Source of the DNA: Hydractinia symbiolongicarpus
Lineage: Eukaryota > Cnidaria > Hydrozoa > Anthoathecata > Hydractiniidae
Assembly (NCBI RefSeq): GCF_029227915.1
Contig: NC_079881.1
Location: 12,811,501 to 12,875,500, forward strand
DNA length: 64,000 nt
Direction: 5' to 3'
In this document: piece by piece, positions 45,493 to 58,271 of the stretch
Numbering within the stretch: position 1 is the first letter of the stretch
Layout of the letters: every line of letters begins with the position of its first letter
Translations under genes and position numbers: made by a program
The notes under the pieces: model-generated
What the model was told of the DNA's origin: nothing
Databases searched by the model: none
Seen by the model: only the letters and a program-made list of their open reading frames with translations

Positions 45493-48400
45493 CTAAGTAT
45501 AAAAGCAACAATAAGATAAGTTTTGTTAATATCAAACCTAAAAAAGTGGTTTAACTAAACCTATATATATGAAGAAGCGATAAAAGTGTTCAACTTACGT
45601 TTGCATTTCAATCTCTCATTCTCTTCTTTATCTATTGGAATAAAATCTGGTTGTTTTTTTAAACTAGAAAATTCCTGGAAATTATAACTCTTGGTTAGCA
45701 AGACGACCATTCAAACTATTATTGCTTTAACAGAAAAAATATTGTCCTTTATAACTTATATATAGCAGCGTTTTTATACTATGGCAACTCAAAAATCAGT
45801 AAAGTTAATGACACTTGAAAGATCTAAGCATTTTTCAACATATTTAATCTCCAGGATCATTGGAAAGTTGAATTTCTGAGAGAATTTAAGATTGGGGAAG
45901 ACGCCAAATTCTTTAAAATCTAATTTGCACACGAAGCAACCTACAAAGGTTTCTTTAAACTTAATTTTTTACATCACTTACCTTCATAGGAAGTAGGATC
46001 ACATGAATCATCTCTAATTTGGGCATCTAGATAGAAATGGATATTCATAAACATGAAATACATCTTTTGCAAAAAATACTTGTACATCCCATAAATTTTA
46101 AACAATCCAGGTTGATATTTCTCGGTATATAAATAATTTTCATAACTGTCTAAGTGTTATTGAGAAAACTAAAATAAATAATTAAAACAGAAAGACTCTT
46201 GAAAGGATACTCACCAGTAATTTTAACGTACTTTTTTCTTTTTTTTGATCTGCCTATAATTCAAAGTCAAATGTACAATCAAATGGTCAACAAAAAATAC
46301 ATTTTTATTTCGGTGAACTCGCAATTACTTTTAAGTAAGTGAAAAAAAGTTAAGTACATGTAATTTGTAAAAATATTACGTTTAATATTAGTGATACTAG
46401 ACAATTTTCCGCAAAAACGTTAAGTAATATATTTTGCATAGAGGACTATAAAAACAACTTATATTTCATCAAGACCAGATATGATTTTTAATTGACCTAT
46501 GTGAGATTTAAAACAAATAAGGTCTGGTTTTCAAATTCAATGTTCTATAAATAAACATTTCCCACAATGCAGAGTAGGACAGGTTGAATAAATATTGTTT
46601 GGCAAAAAAATCAAAACTCAAACCACTCACCACGCAAAGGATACTTCCTAGCTTCAACTGGTACTAAAAACAAAAACAAAAAAACCATCGTATATCTAAA
46701 ACAAGGTCATGGTTGGTATTATAAATCAGACGTTGTTTTAAATTAAATTTAAAACTAACCATTTTTTGATTCAATAGCTTCTTCATCCGATGAACTGCTC
46801 GACAGCATCATCACTCTTTTCCCCACTGATCTTTTTGTCTTTGTCGCTGAATAAAAAACCAAAAAAAACAAACACTTTGCAAGTCACTGAGGCCCAAAGG
46901 ATTGAATCAATAAACTACAGTGAAGTATTAACCTTCAGCTGATGTTCTTACGGGAGTACTTGTCACTGCATAGTTAGTTGCCAATTTCTTGTCTTCTAAA
47001 GAAAGAAAGTATTAGTCTGCTATGTAGTCCATTGAGCAGCTTCAAGGTAATTTTCCAAACAATATAAAACAATGATGGGGAAGATCTTTAGGTTTTGGAT
47101 CACACATTGATTTGAAAAAATTTCATCAAAAACAATGACTAATAAAAAGAACAAAATAACGAGTTTTGTAACTAACAGAAATTTTCTCTATTTGCACCAG
47201 ACAACATTAGAAAAAGCAACACATACCTGTATGAGTTTTGTCTTTAAATGTTTTTAAACTTTTATCAGTTTCTTCAATATGACCGTTATCTATAAACAAT
47301 CAAGTTATAAACACTGAAAGACTTGCTAATCATGAAAAGTCATTCTACATTTTGCTCATCTGCAATCTTTTAATAATTTTTTAATGAAATCAAATTTGGA
47401 ACACGTATTATTTCGATCATAATAATCGTGAAATAATATTAGCTGATTTGAACATTTGTTAAATACATTATAAGAAAAAATTAAACAAATAAATGAAATA
47501 CAGTGGTTAAAACGACAAAAATTTATAAAAAAGGTTTAATAAAACATAACCCGGCAAGTCTTCCATTATATCCTGGTTTCCTAAATCTCAATAAACAAGA
47601 AAAAAATTAAATTTACCACTCATGATCTATGATAAAGTTGTTACCTAGAATGCGTGCCACTTCCACAATTTTATTCCATAGAGAAAGGCTCCTCCCTAAC
47701 AAATAAATACATACCGCTTGCATGGAGATTTATTAATTGTTTTCCAATCTTTGTGACTCCCATTAAAGCTAATGGGGCTTGATAAATATCTTTATTCATG
47801 CTTTCAGAATGACCCATATGGGCGTAGAACAGTTGTCTTTCCTGTTGTGGCAGGTCCAACGCAGCATATAAAGTGCTGACGCGGTGTCTATTAGTGGTTG
47901 CATTTATAATTTCCACATTGGTAAGTTCTAGTTTCTTACAGACTTCTTTCAATGCATGCCAGCCAGACACATTTAAAGATGACAGCTGTGTGCTGGCAAA
48001 CACAAAATCATTATTTTTATCGATACCAGCCTTGAATCTAAATTTTGGATCAACTAACCTTTTCATAGCAGAAGTAGTGTCGTTTGGAAATAAAACAGAC
48101 ACCAAATGATGATTTCCTTTACCCGTCATGTAGGTTATTTTTAGTGAACTCACTAATAGTTTGTCAGCTTCATTCAAACTCTGAAGACGTTGTTGATCAA
48201 TCCAGTTATCGCTTTCTGCTTCTAACCAATCTTTTACTAGGAGGCGACTTGTTTCCCCACCACGGCGCCCATTCAATAATGTTAGTCGTGTGAGTACTAA
48301 GTTCCTCAGTTCAACAAAAGAGTGAGCAGTCCATAACTCAAAAACACACAGTAGTTCACCCATTCTCTTGAGAATATGTTGATGTATTTTCTCAATGTCG

Positions 48401-51400
48401 CTTTCCAAAGGCAACTGACATGGTTTTCTTATTTTAACTAGCCTTTTTTTTTCAAGCTCGTATCGTGCAGAGGAAACCATGCAATCCTCGTTGGCTTTAT
48501 AGCATACCATAAATTTTTCGATTTCACTGGCCTCCTCTTCGTTAGCTAACATATATTGATGAGCATACAATATTTTTACACTTTTGTTGATGATGTAAAA
48601 AACATTCTGGCGTAGTCCTGGCTTAAGACTACGATCAACATTCAAAGTAACAGCGTCAATGGCATCAGTAAAACACGTAAAATTCTTTCGCACAAACATA
48701 TCTAACAAATTACCATGATCATGACAAACGCCATTCATCCTCTTAAAAGATTGGTACAGGCTACCTAACACTCGCATATGACCCCTAACAGATTTATTCA
48801 CGGTGGCTGCTTTTTCTTTTTTGACTACAAGCTTTGCAAACAACTTCATTCCAATTCGTAATATCATTTCATCTTTGCGACATATATTTCCTATTATTAA
48901 ACAAGGCAAATTAAATTTTCAAATATTCATTTTGTGTTTAAAGGTTTAGAAAATTGAAAAAAACATTATTTGCATCAATTTTAATGTACAGTGGAAGGTT
49001 GTACATTGAAATAGATGTTCTTAAACCTTTGGGGGCGTGAATACAAATTAAATAAACCTACATTTTTTTTCTGTCAAACATTTGTGAGTATTTATTTTAA
49101 CGAAATAAACTTAAAACCTTTTGAAAACATAATTTTATGAATTAGGTCAATAATCTAAAAGATCAATTCATATATTTTTTTTTAAATTAAACTACAACTT
49201 TAATTGAACACTTTTTTACTATTTCGCTCATAAAAAACAACAAAAAAATGTTACACTTGATCATATGCAGGATGTAACATGATTATGTTCATTAAATAAT
49301 TATTTGAATGAATTAAGGATTTCTATGAAATACATAAGGACTTTTAATGAATAGTACAAGTATTTTTTAACTCCTTAAATCCCAGAAGTTTCCTTTGCAA
49401 TTTTTTATTATTTTTGATTACTGTAGTTATTCATAATAATTTAATAAAGAACAATGAAAATTTCATGAATTGGTAACAAATGTAAAGAACAGGGATGTTA
49501 TCACCATAAAGCTGTCCTACAAATCAATTGCTAAACTATGAACAAGTATGGAAAAAAGCTCGTAACGTAAATATAAAAATGATAACTTACCTACGGGATC
49601 ATCTCTAAGCTTGGCCAAAATGACTTCCTTGAATTGATCCGACATTTGGAGTGACATTGGAAGGAAGTCCAGTGACAATGGCAAGCCTGTTGGGACAGCA
49701 TCTTGTCTTCTCATGCACGTTCTTTTGTGGCTGGCAAAGAAACGCTTAGAGATAAAAGCAGAGCATAAATTACAACGTTGCAATTCCAAGTATTTCTTTC
49801 TTTGACGTTCTCCTTGGAAAATAGGATTTTCTGTGGTAGCTTGCAACTTGTTGTACATTAAAATTCCTTCCCTTTTAATTTTTTTCCATTCCTCAATTTG
49901 CTTCACCTTAGTCATCTTTAGTGCATTTTTCACTCTTTCATTTTCCTTATGACATTTTTTAATGTGTCTGCTCAATTTTGAAGACATTATAGAACAATAA
50001 ATGCACATTCTATACGGTTTTTTGTAAGGACTTTTTTTCTGAAATAAAAAGATAAGATGATTCTAGAATTGCTACATAACACAAAACATAAAGCCTTGCA
50101 TCAATAATCCTAAATTTAAATAAAATAGCATTGGAAAGTATTAATCAGTCAGTAGTATATAAGTTTACACAATCTTAAAATGCATCGATAATAGTACCTG
50201 CAGTTTTTTAGACTCGGCTTCAATTGTTTCCTGTTCACTATCAGTATTCACAATGTCTAAATCCTCATCAATCTCCAAACCAGAATCATTTTTCACTGAA
50301 ACCTGTTTGTGTTAAATAATACTATTGATAATTAAAAATAATAAATTAGGAAGCAACTTGTTGGTAGTTCAAAAGGGCTGAACAAATCATTGTAAATTAA
50401 ATAAGCATCATCACAAAACTCACTTGTTCACAACAGCTGACTTCCCTAATGGTCTGCGTATGTTCAGCAACTTGACACACCTGCAAAATTTCCAGATATA
50501 AAAAAAGCTATGCAAGGATGTATGAAAAGTTATTACAAACATACAATACCTTTGTCGATGCTAGAGTTTCTATTTCTTCAAGATCAACTTTCATCTAACA
50601 TTAATAAAGAGTAACTATTAGGTGTATTTAATTATTACTATTGACCGTGGGACCTAATGGAATTGATTTTGGACTTTGACCTTATAAATGCAGGAGATGA
50701 GAAAATTGGACTCCTAGAATTAACATTCTTCTTACTTTGGCATGAATGCTGGAACTACACTACATATTGCTTTAATTAAGTAATCATTTGGTGGTGCATG
50801 CTTTATTACCAAGTCATAACATCAGACAACTGACAAAACAAGTACTTTTAAAATAAATTTTTAAAAAAAATAAAAACAAAAAAATTGAAATTACATGCCT
50901 TCAATGCACAAGGCAAATTAAGCAAGTTTGGGTCAAATCCGAGAAATTAAATTCTCACAAAATGTCAATATTTCATGATTTTCAACAAAAGTTCTACAAA
51001 AATAAGTTTTCAACCAATAAACCATTAAATTGGCGTTAAATGGAAAAGTTACTGAGCACAAAAAAAGATTTGGTTTTATAAAATCTAATCTTTTAAATTT
51101 AATGATTTTCTGAATAAATGAAGAATTTCCTATAATTTTCTCTAATTATAACCAGTGCATCACAATGTAACCTTTGTAAACCAAAATTAACTGTCAGGTA
51201 ATTTTACCATGAAGTTAATTTTTCATTTTTTCACTTCAACAATTCATAATTTTCAACATTTAGGTAAATCGATGACAGTATATTTTAGCAGCAAAAAAAA
51301 ACATGAAAATTTTATTAACCTGAACTAACATTTGCTGAAAATATACCGGCATTTGTATTAAATTTAAATTAGAAATGCTGCAATGTAAAAAATATATGAG

Positions 51401-54400
51401 TAATGATGGAATACATACGAACTTCTCCAATACTTTTGTCTAAAAATAAAATAGCATCAATTTATTACTAAAATTATCACACCGTACAACTTTCTAGTGG
51501 ACTTCAACTACACTGTATTCCAATAAAAAAAATGTGCAATGTCTTTATAGCATAATTATAACGGTAATAGTCTAAGCATTTCTTATATTAAATCAGGTGC
51601 TATCTATATCTCCTCCTCACAATTTAAAATCTTCAAAAACAAAAATGTACATAGGTGAATCTTTATTATATCGCAATAAAGATTCACCTACATAGGTGCA
51701 CCATCCAGATAAACTATCTAACATATTGCCGTAGTGTGGTGTAGTGGTTTTGTCTTTGGCTCCCAACTCTAGGGTCCGGAGTTCGAATCCCACTCGCTGC
51801 CTGGCAGTATGTTAGTGATGAACAAAATAGTTCTTCTTCATTATAACAAAAATGTATATGGGAGAATTCTAACATACCAGTGTTTCAGTTTTGTCATTTC
51901 TAAAAAATAAACATAGAAATATTACAACAAAATTATCTTTAAAGAACTAAATAAGTTACTTTAATTTCGACTAAAAAAGCATTGTTTACATCGTTTACAG
52001 CAAATCTCATGTGAATGACACCATAAAAACACCAATTTTTCATAGTTTCGTTTGTAATATTTTATCACTTTTTGTAATATTTGAAAACAATAATTACCTA
52101 AAATTAATTTTTAATGGAAAAGTTGTTTCTTCATTACTACCATTCAAAATGGAACACTAAAAAATGAATAGTAAGTTTAAAATTTTTAAGTATTATTAGT
52201 GGAATTACTGGACCTTCAATACTTACTGTTTCACTGTCAGAACTGCTGAAATCAGGGACAATTTCAATTTCCTGAAACATAAATATTTATCATCAATACA
52301 ATTAAAAATTATACTTTAAACGGAATCATGAATTGCATACATACTGGATAAGTAATTTTTACATCATCGTCACTACAATCCAGCTTGGCAAAATCTATGT
52401 CCTTGTAGTAGTCTGCAAATTTATCTCCACCAATGACATTCTTTTTATTTACACCACTGCCAATATTTTCCTGAATCTTTTTTTTTGATTGGTAAGTACT
52501 GTTCTTGTACGTATTTACACCTGATGCAACCACATCTGCACTCTTGTAATTTCGACCTTGGACACTGACAACATCTGCAATGATCTCAGCAACTTGTTCT
52601 TTATTTTCACAACCTATTTTCATATCCTGTATACCAGCAATATTCGTTTCCTCAACATTCTGTCCATGTAGAGGTTCATCACCACAATATCTGTCCCCTT
52701 CGTTTGATTCTACTTGTGTATAAACAGTAGGATTATCCACCTTATAACTCACACTACCAGCAACACGATTGACCAAAACTGCATCTTTGCCTTCACCTAC
52801 ACTTTGATTGTGTAAACTATCAGAATTATTGCCCTTGGGTTCACATACATCAACAAAATCAAGAACCTTGTCATTAGTGACACTTCTATCTATAACACTG
52901 ACAATATCTGTAATGATTTCAGCAGCAACTTGTTCTTTATTTTCACCAACTATTTCCATATCCTGTATGATAGATGTGTTTTCAACATTTTCTTTAAGTT
53001 GGAGTTTATGAACACAATATTTCTCCCCTCCCATATTTTCTAATTGCATGTAAACAGTAGCACCATTTGTCTGATAACCACCATTAAAACCTTTGCATTT
53101 AATATTTTCCTCTACTTCCTCCTCTAATTTTTCACACAAATCAACATTCTGACCATTGATAGCAACTGAATCTTTTCCTTCGCCTACGTTTTTACTATAT
53201 AAACGAACAGGATCGTTATTCTTGGGTTCATATACATCAACAACATCAATAAACTTTGCATTCACATCATCTTTATCTTTTACACAGGTGTCAGATTTTA
53301 GTTCAATACTTCCGTCTTTTTTCCGAACAACTACTTGATCACATTTTTCTTCGTCATTTTCCCCATTATCTAAAACAAATAGATCAGGTAAGGAGTATTC
53401 AAAAGTAAATAACATGTGTATAATACATATATATTGCAGTTCAGGGTGTATGCTACTCAAATTATTCAGAAACTTATATATTGTTCAGTTCATGTTTCTA
53501 AACTATTTAGTTACAATTCAATATTGCCTCTGGATTTTCCTTTTTTAACCAAGTTGTAATATCTTTGTTTAACCTTTTTCATATCATCCCAAAGAAGAAT
53601 GAGATTAATTTTCCAGATGGACCCTCCTAAATAAATTTAGCCTGCATAAGTTCTATTTGAATTAAATCAGTCAAAACAGTATCTACAGAATCCAGAACCT
53701 ATAGTACAGCATAAAATAGATAAGTGTAAGCAAATTAGGAAAATAATGTTATAATTACTGGAATTAGGCACTTAAAGTGAGACCATCCATAAAAATATGT
53801 CTGTTTTCTGTAACCGACACATTAAAATATCTTAACAGCTAGGTAGGCGATAATATTTTTTACATAAAAAAAATCAGTATCATATTGTCATATTTTTGAC
53901 ATTCTGCGCAAAGCATGTGAAAATCTGCATGACACGTGAAAATAACAAACCTAATAAATCAACCTATAAACCTAATAACATAACAAACAAACCAAATCAG
54001 AATTTAATTAGATAAAGAGTGTGAATTAAAATATTTACACTGATTATTTCAAATTATATGGATTTGGCATACAATGTGTATTTATAAATAATTCATAAAC
54101 TTTTTGTACTTATAACATTTCACCCAGCCATTTTACCCGAAACAAACACATTTTTAGAGATAGCATGGGAAAGGGTGTTACGTAATTGAGAAATTTTCAC
54201 ACATTACAAACCTATCACTTCTGTTTGAAGAATGCAATCATGAATCTAATAAAAATAATTCAATATTTTTAAGATACATGTAACGTTAAAAACAACATAA
54301 TTAAAGTATATATCTTACCTTGTCCAGACATTCCTTGACATCTTCCTCTGTTGTTGCACTACCAGAAATGAATTCATCATCCTAAGTGCAATATTAGCAA

Positions 54401-57400
54401 AAAATTACTGTACAGTAGAAATAATTTTGTTTTATTTATGGGAGTGATTCTCAAACATTATCTTTGTGTATGTTTCGTCTATATGGAGGAGCAAAAGATT
54501 GCTTTATTAGCAACATATTTTTTGTTGTATGGTAAAAACATAAATATTGTGCTACAGTTTAACTCTTGTTATTAAATACAAAAAAATTGAAATCGATAAC
54601 ATATTGGTTAAACAAATCATTTTCAAAAATTGGATAAAATTAAGTCATTTTGACACATATCAGAATTCCAATCTTAAAAACTACACAACATAAAATATTT
54701 AAATGAAAAAGAGAAAATGAAAATTGTGGATATATAACTGATTATAACTTAAAATTATTCCAAAATAACTTGTACAGTAATTAGAGCTAATATCGTGGAA
54801 GCTTTTCTTCAAAATTAACTTTTTAGTATGGCTAATAACAGGAACCAAAACGTGGACATCATGAAAGATTACAATATTGATACAAAAACATTTTGCCTTA
54901 AAAATGTAGATGGCTTACATGTTCAGAATAAATTTTCTTTTTTTGGTTATTCTAAAATCACAAAAAAGGTTTTATTATAAACACAAGAATTTTTTGAACA
55001 AAAAGTTCAAAATCTATGATTGGATACTCACAATTACATTCCCAGGATCGCACAAAACAAACTGAAAAGAAAGAAAAGAAAAATAGCAGTTACTCTAGTG
55101 AAGAAAAAGAAAAATGTATATATTACAAAAAAACTTACTCCCTGCTTGGTAACAACATCAATATTTGCAAAATATGGTGAAGCAGTCTCCTTGTTCTAAA
55201 CATAATAGAAGTAACGGTTGAAGTTCTCAAAAAAAATTTTCGAATATTTTTTTGATATTTTTCAAAAAAGAATCAAAAATAATTATTGTTAAGGCAACTC
55301 CAATGTTCTACGGGAGAAATCGATAGTAACTTACGGTCGGGTGGCAAAATAAAAATAATTTTATTGAGAATGTATGGTTGGAACAACAACAAAAATAAAG
55401 AAATACACACTAACAACGGCGGTTAAAAAATAAAAAAATTCAAAAAAATCGTTTGTAACCGTTTCAACTCGCTTGGTTGATTTGAAATTCATTTCGTAAT
55501 CATTTCCAAATCATTTTGTATTCATTTCCCATTAGTTTTTCACAAAAATAAGAATTAATTCGTTTCATCTACGTTAAATTCGTTTCGGTTCAAATTGCTT
55601 TAAAATCACTTAAATTGTCACACATGTTTATAAGACATTGTCAATTTCTAAAGAAATTTAACTATCAAATTACGTAAATAACTGCATTCTTCTTGCAGAA
55701 ATAATAAAATTCTTCGCTAAAAACGAATATGTAACAGATTTTCTGTTACAAAACGTTTTAGCCGATATTATTTTTTTGTTTTCGTGAAAATTAGAGTCTG
55801 TCGAGCCTGTAGAACAACTAATGAAGTTGAAGTCGCCTAAAAGTTACAAAATGAGAAAAAATCTGTGTGCTCAAAGTTAAAATTCCTCAAATATATTTAA
55901 TCTGTATGATAATTAAGGAGTTTTAAAATTCCTCTAATATATTTAACCTGTATGATAAGTAAGGGGTAACTAGGGTAATAACTAGGTTCTGCAAAAACAC
56001 TTTACCTCTATGTTTAATAAAATATTCATGACTTATTAATTATTCACAAACATAACATTCCTTTAGCATGATTTTTGCAGTGCAAAATTTTTGAATTGCA
56101 TTTTCTCGAAATAAAATTTTCCAACGTAACAGTACATAGTTTTGTTGAACACTCCTCTCCATTTTGTCGAAATTCTATGAAAATAAGTTTGTTGCGACAA
56201 TTTATTTGGCTACAAAACTTTGCTTTTTTTAGCGCAAAAGTGAGAAAATATCGAGCTATTGATCCATCATATACTTAAAAATTGATAAATCAGTCATAAA
56301 ACAGCTGTTGTAAAACAAAATATGCTATATTTTTTGAACCACGTTTTGTTTTGAGTAAAAAAAGCAAAGTTATTTAGAGCTGAATAAGATCTTTGCAACC
56401 ATATGTTTTTCAAGAAACAAAAATTTTACTGAAGGGAGTGTTTGGTAAAATATACTAGAAAGGTGAATTTCTGTAAATAATTTTTTTTCTCCTTCTTGGA
56501 TTTTTTTATGGAAATATTTTATCATCATTCTAGAGATAATTTATTTGGCTTTCAGAATATATATATATATATTTGTTACAGTTAATAAAGCAAGCAGAGA
56601 AGATATTTTAAATATACTGAGAATGTGTCTAAGGGGGTTACCGTATCCTTAATGGAAGTTGATGTCCTTTAAAAGGCATTCCAGGAATGCCTTTTTAGAG
56701 GACAATTGCATCGCGTAACTTGGTGAACTGGCGTATGTGATTGATCACATAAGCACCTATTTTTAAAATGAGAAGCCTGATTCATCACAACTATAAAATC
56801 TAACTAAAAAGAAATAACAAAAAAGTGACAAAGATACTCACTTTTCTCCAAAAAAGTTCTTTCATATCTCCATACGAATATCTCAACTCTTCTCCAATAG
56901 ATATGACTTTGTCACACAAAACAAACAGGCAAAGATGCAAATGCCCATTATCATCATATATCGGTTTCATGCAACAGTTTTTGGCATTTTTGCTGTCATT
57001 AACGTATTTCCCAAACTGTGTGTTCTCAGTTGCATCAATGCTATTATAAATAATCTTAAAATTGCAGTATATTACCTAGAGTACTTTTCAAATTTCACAA
57101 CTGACTTTTGTGACAATTTTCCTGAATATTTTATGAAAATCAAATTTTCCATTTTTCTCAAAAGAAAATATTTTTTGCCGGCATTTATTTGCAAAAATTA
57201 TCCTGTGCTCTTTACAAAATTCGTAAATAAAGTTTCTTTCCAACAATCTTTACGCAAGTAACTGCTGTGGATATTAAAATAATCACAACATATATGTACA
57301 ATTTGCTTACCAACTGTTATTATAAAAAAATAAAAAGGAACCAGCTTCATCAGGATATGTAGATTGCAATTTTTCACCCTCAACTTTACTAATACAATTT

Positions 57401-57642
57401 CCAGCATACTCAAGAAGAAATTCACCATGTTGAAATGTTTTTGTAGCAAACACTCCAAAACCTTATAAAAAAAGTTGTATCATAATAATGTAAAACAGTT
57501 CACACCCTATTTGGAAGCATAATAGATGTATACCTATGTTGTCATTGATGAATAATTTCTGGAAACCACTTTGATCTGCTTTTTGTTTGCAATAATACTT
57601 TGCAATAGAACGTGGGTCTGTCTCACGCTTATTCTGTCGTCT
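45098..57642 (-). CDS. SET domain - zinc finger - tyrosine recombinase fusion gene, 26 exons (start exon not found)
   Basis: Exons in reading order: 57642-57534, 57461-57311, 57040-56842, 55195-55139, 55061-55032, 54381-54319, 54245-54212, 53369-52345, 52271-52227, 52156-52098, 51899-51878, 51439-51419, 50594-50550, 50480-50424, 50302-50198, 50038-49591, 48890-47715, 47289-47227, 46995-46933, 46846-46760, 46663-46631, 46253-46215, 46026-45982, 45646-45599, 45492-45394, 45243-45098. Every border is GT-AG, every phase fits, and the total is 4269 nt = 1423 codons including TAA. Domain order: SET (about residues 37-153), acidic linker with a duplicated segment (215-556), two Cys/His fingers (675-824), tyrosine-recombinase-like domain (825-1216), low-complexity acidic/basic linker (1217-1342) and a SANT-like end. 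SET lysine methyltransferases modify chromatin proteins; Crypton-type recombinases move DNA. The fusion suggests recombinase-derived DNA targeting of a histone-modifying enzyme, or an unusual mobile element. This functional reading is inference. An upstream start exon must exist because exon one opens with a splice acceptor. Confidence 0.85.
47715..48890 (-). CDS. Tyrosine-recombinase-like catalytic exon
   Basis: A large exon of 392 codons. The N-terminal helical part corresponds to a core-binding domain. The catalytic signature is then visible: first Arg in LNGRRGGETSRLLV, the beta-hairpin Lys in YMTGKGNHHLVSVLFP, the second Arg box in ATTNRHRVSTLYAALD (where the His of HxxR is replaced by Thr), the His box FYAHMGHSESMN, and the nucleophile Tyr three residues on in KDIYQAPLA. 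The order and spacing are those of tyrosine recombinases, and the GHS…N…YQ ending matches Crypton-type proteins. Arg-Lys-Arg-His-Tyr are all present, so catalysis is possible; the lost first His is tolerated in some family members. Confidence 0.8.
49591..50038 (-). CDS. Zinc-finger exon of the fusion gene
   Basis: The exon starts KKSPYKKPYRMCIYC. The first finger is C-x2-C … H-x3-C-H (CIYCSIMSSKLSRHIKKCH). After a helical lysine-rich linker (KMTKVKQIEEWKKIKREGIL) a second, CNLCSAFISKRFFASHKRTC, has C-x2-C … H-x3-C. Fingers of this kind precede the catalytic part in many Crypton-like proteins and could bind DNA or a partner. The exon ends DDPVG with the last codon split and joins directly to the recombinase exon. 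Confidence 0.8.
51653..51870 (+). repeat. tRNA-derived SINE-like insertion with a perfect hairpin, in an intron
   Basis: TGGTGTAGTGG (A box) and GAGTTCGAATCCC (B box) lie 45-50 bp apart at about 51735-51800, the layout of a pol III tRNA promoter, but the T and acceptor stems do not pair, so it is not a working tRNA. Immediately left, 51653-51667 and 51675-51689 form a perfect 15-bp hairpin (AGGTGAATCTTTATT arm). The segment is flanked by near-identical ACAAAAATGTACATAGG and ACAAAAATGTATATGGG, possibly target-site duplications. Confidence 0.5.
52345..53369 (-). CDS. Acidic exon with an internal duplication
   Basis: The exon encodes 341 residues rich in Asp, Glu, Asn and Val with no recognised fold. 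Two tandem units of roughly 115 residues are evident: VDVYEPKNND / VDVCEPKGNN, then VGEGKDSVAINGQNV / VGEGKDAVLVNRVAG, then ATVYMQLENMGGEKYC / PTVYTQVESNEGDRYC, then IIQDMEIVGENKEQVAAEII / GIQDMKIGCENKEQVAEII. The segment is probably a disordered linker grown by duplication. The phase entering the exon is 1 (Asp codon split G|AT) and leaving is 0. Confidence 0.8.
56842..57642 (-). CDS. SET domain exons of the fusion gene
   Basis: Three exons give a complete SET domain. The lead-in RETDPRSIAKYYCKQKADQS is followed by FGVFATKTFQHGEFLLEYAG (SET start), DEAGSFLFFYNNS joined to CIDATEN across the second intron (split codon TG|C), FGKYVNDSKNAKNC (the NDS/NH cofactor-binding region), MKPIYDDNGHLHLCLFVLCD, and GEELRYSYGD with the catalytic-site Tyr, then WRK. 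The pattern resembles the KMT5A (SET8) group of single-lysine methyltransferases. The first intron splits a Gly codon at the SET start. The usual NH of the SET signature appears as NDSKN, so activity needs testing. Confidence 0.85.
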
Positions 57643-57865
57643 CTAAAAATAAATACAAAGATGAACAAATAAAAATTGAAGTAAATGAAAAGTAGAATTT
57701 CACCCTTTGGCAGCCAGGTCACTTTTTTATTTTTTTCAAGAAACGTAGATGTACTCTAAAGAATCACAAATAAAATTCCTTTCATATAGTAAAAAAATAA
57801 TTTTACTAAATTAAATTTAAATTTTACAAAAATTTGAATAAATTTTATGTTACCTAAAATTATTT

Positions 57866-58270
57866 AAAGGTTACCTCCCGCGAAAAATAAAGGTAACTGC
57901 ATATACAAGTACTTGAAAGGCTGTCTAGGAATTTGAATATTTTTTTAAAAATTCTTGATTGGTTCTTTAGAATTTGGACTAAGAAGATTTACTAATTATG
58001 CATGATGACAAGCCATAGAGAGTTAAAAATGTTTCCTAGCCATTCACTTTGACGCGTTTTGAACATTTTTACATAAATTTTAACATTTAGTTATCATAAT
58101 TATGCTCAATTCATACTCATGGCATCATAATTTTGCATAATTAGCACAACTTTTAAGACAAATATCTCAGAAACGGATAAAGATTTTTCAAAAAAATAAA
58201 AGGATTTCTAGAGAACTTTCAAAAATCTTTCATATGAGCTTAACTTAATTTTTTGCGGGAGGTAACCTTT
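57866..58270. mobile_element. Non-autonomous inverted-repeat element (405 bp)
   Basis: Terminal inverted repeats of about 23 bp: AAAGGTTACCTCCCGCGAAA on the left and the complement (TTTTTTGCGGGAGGTAACCT plus TT) on the right, with one base inserted. No ORF. It lies upstream of the known 5' exon of the fusion gene, possibly in its first intron. Confidence 0.7.
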
Positions 58271-58271
58271 G

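Noticed and set aside
45795-45948. 50-codon open stretch after a good acceptor between two late exons of the fusion gene
   Set aside because: It would be an alternative last exon ending in TGA, but the main model joins 45982 to 45646 in frame and continues to a conserved C-terminus, so it is not needed.
51727-51810. tRNA gene
   Set aside because: A and B boxes are present, but the T stem and acceptor stem do not pair; kept as a SINE-like relic.
57198-57458. 86-codon minus-strand frame
   Set aside because: It is a wrong-frame reading of the second SET exon (57461-57311) running into the intron.
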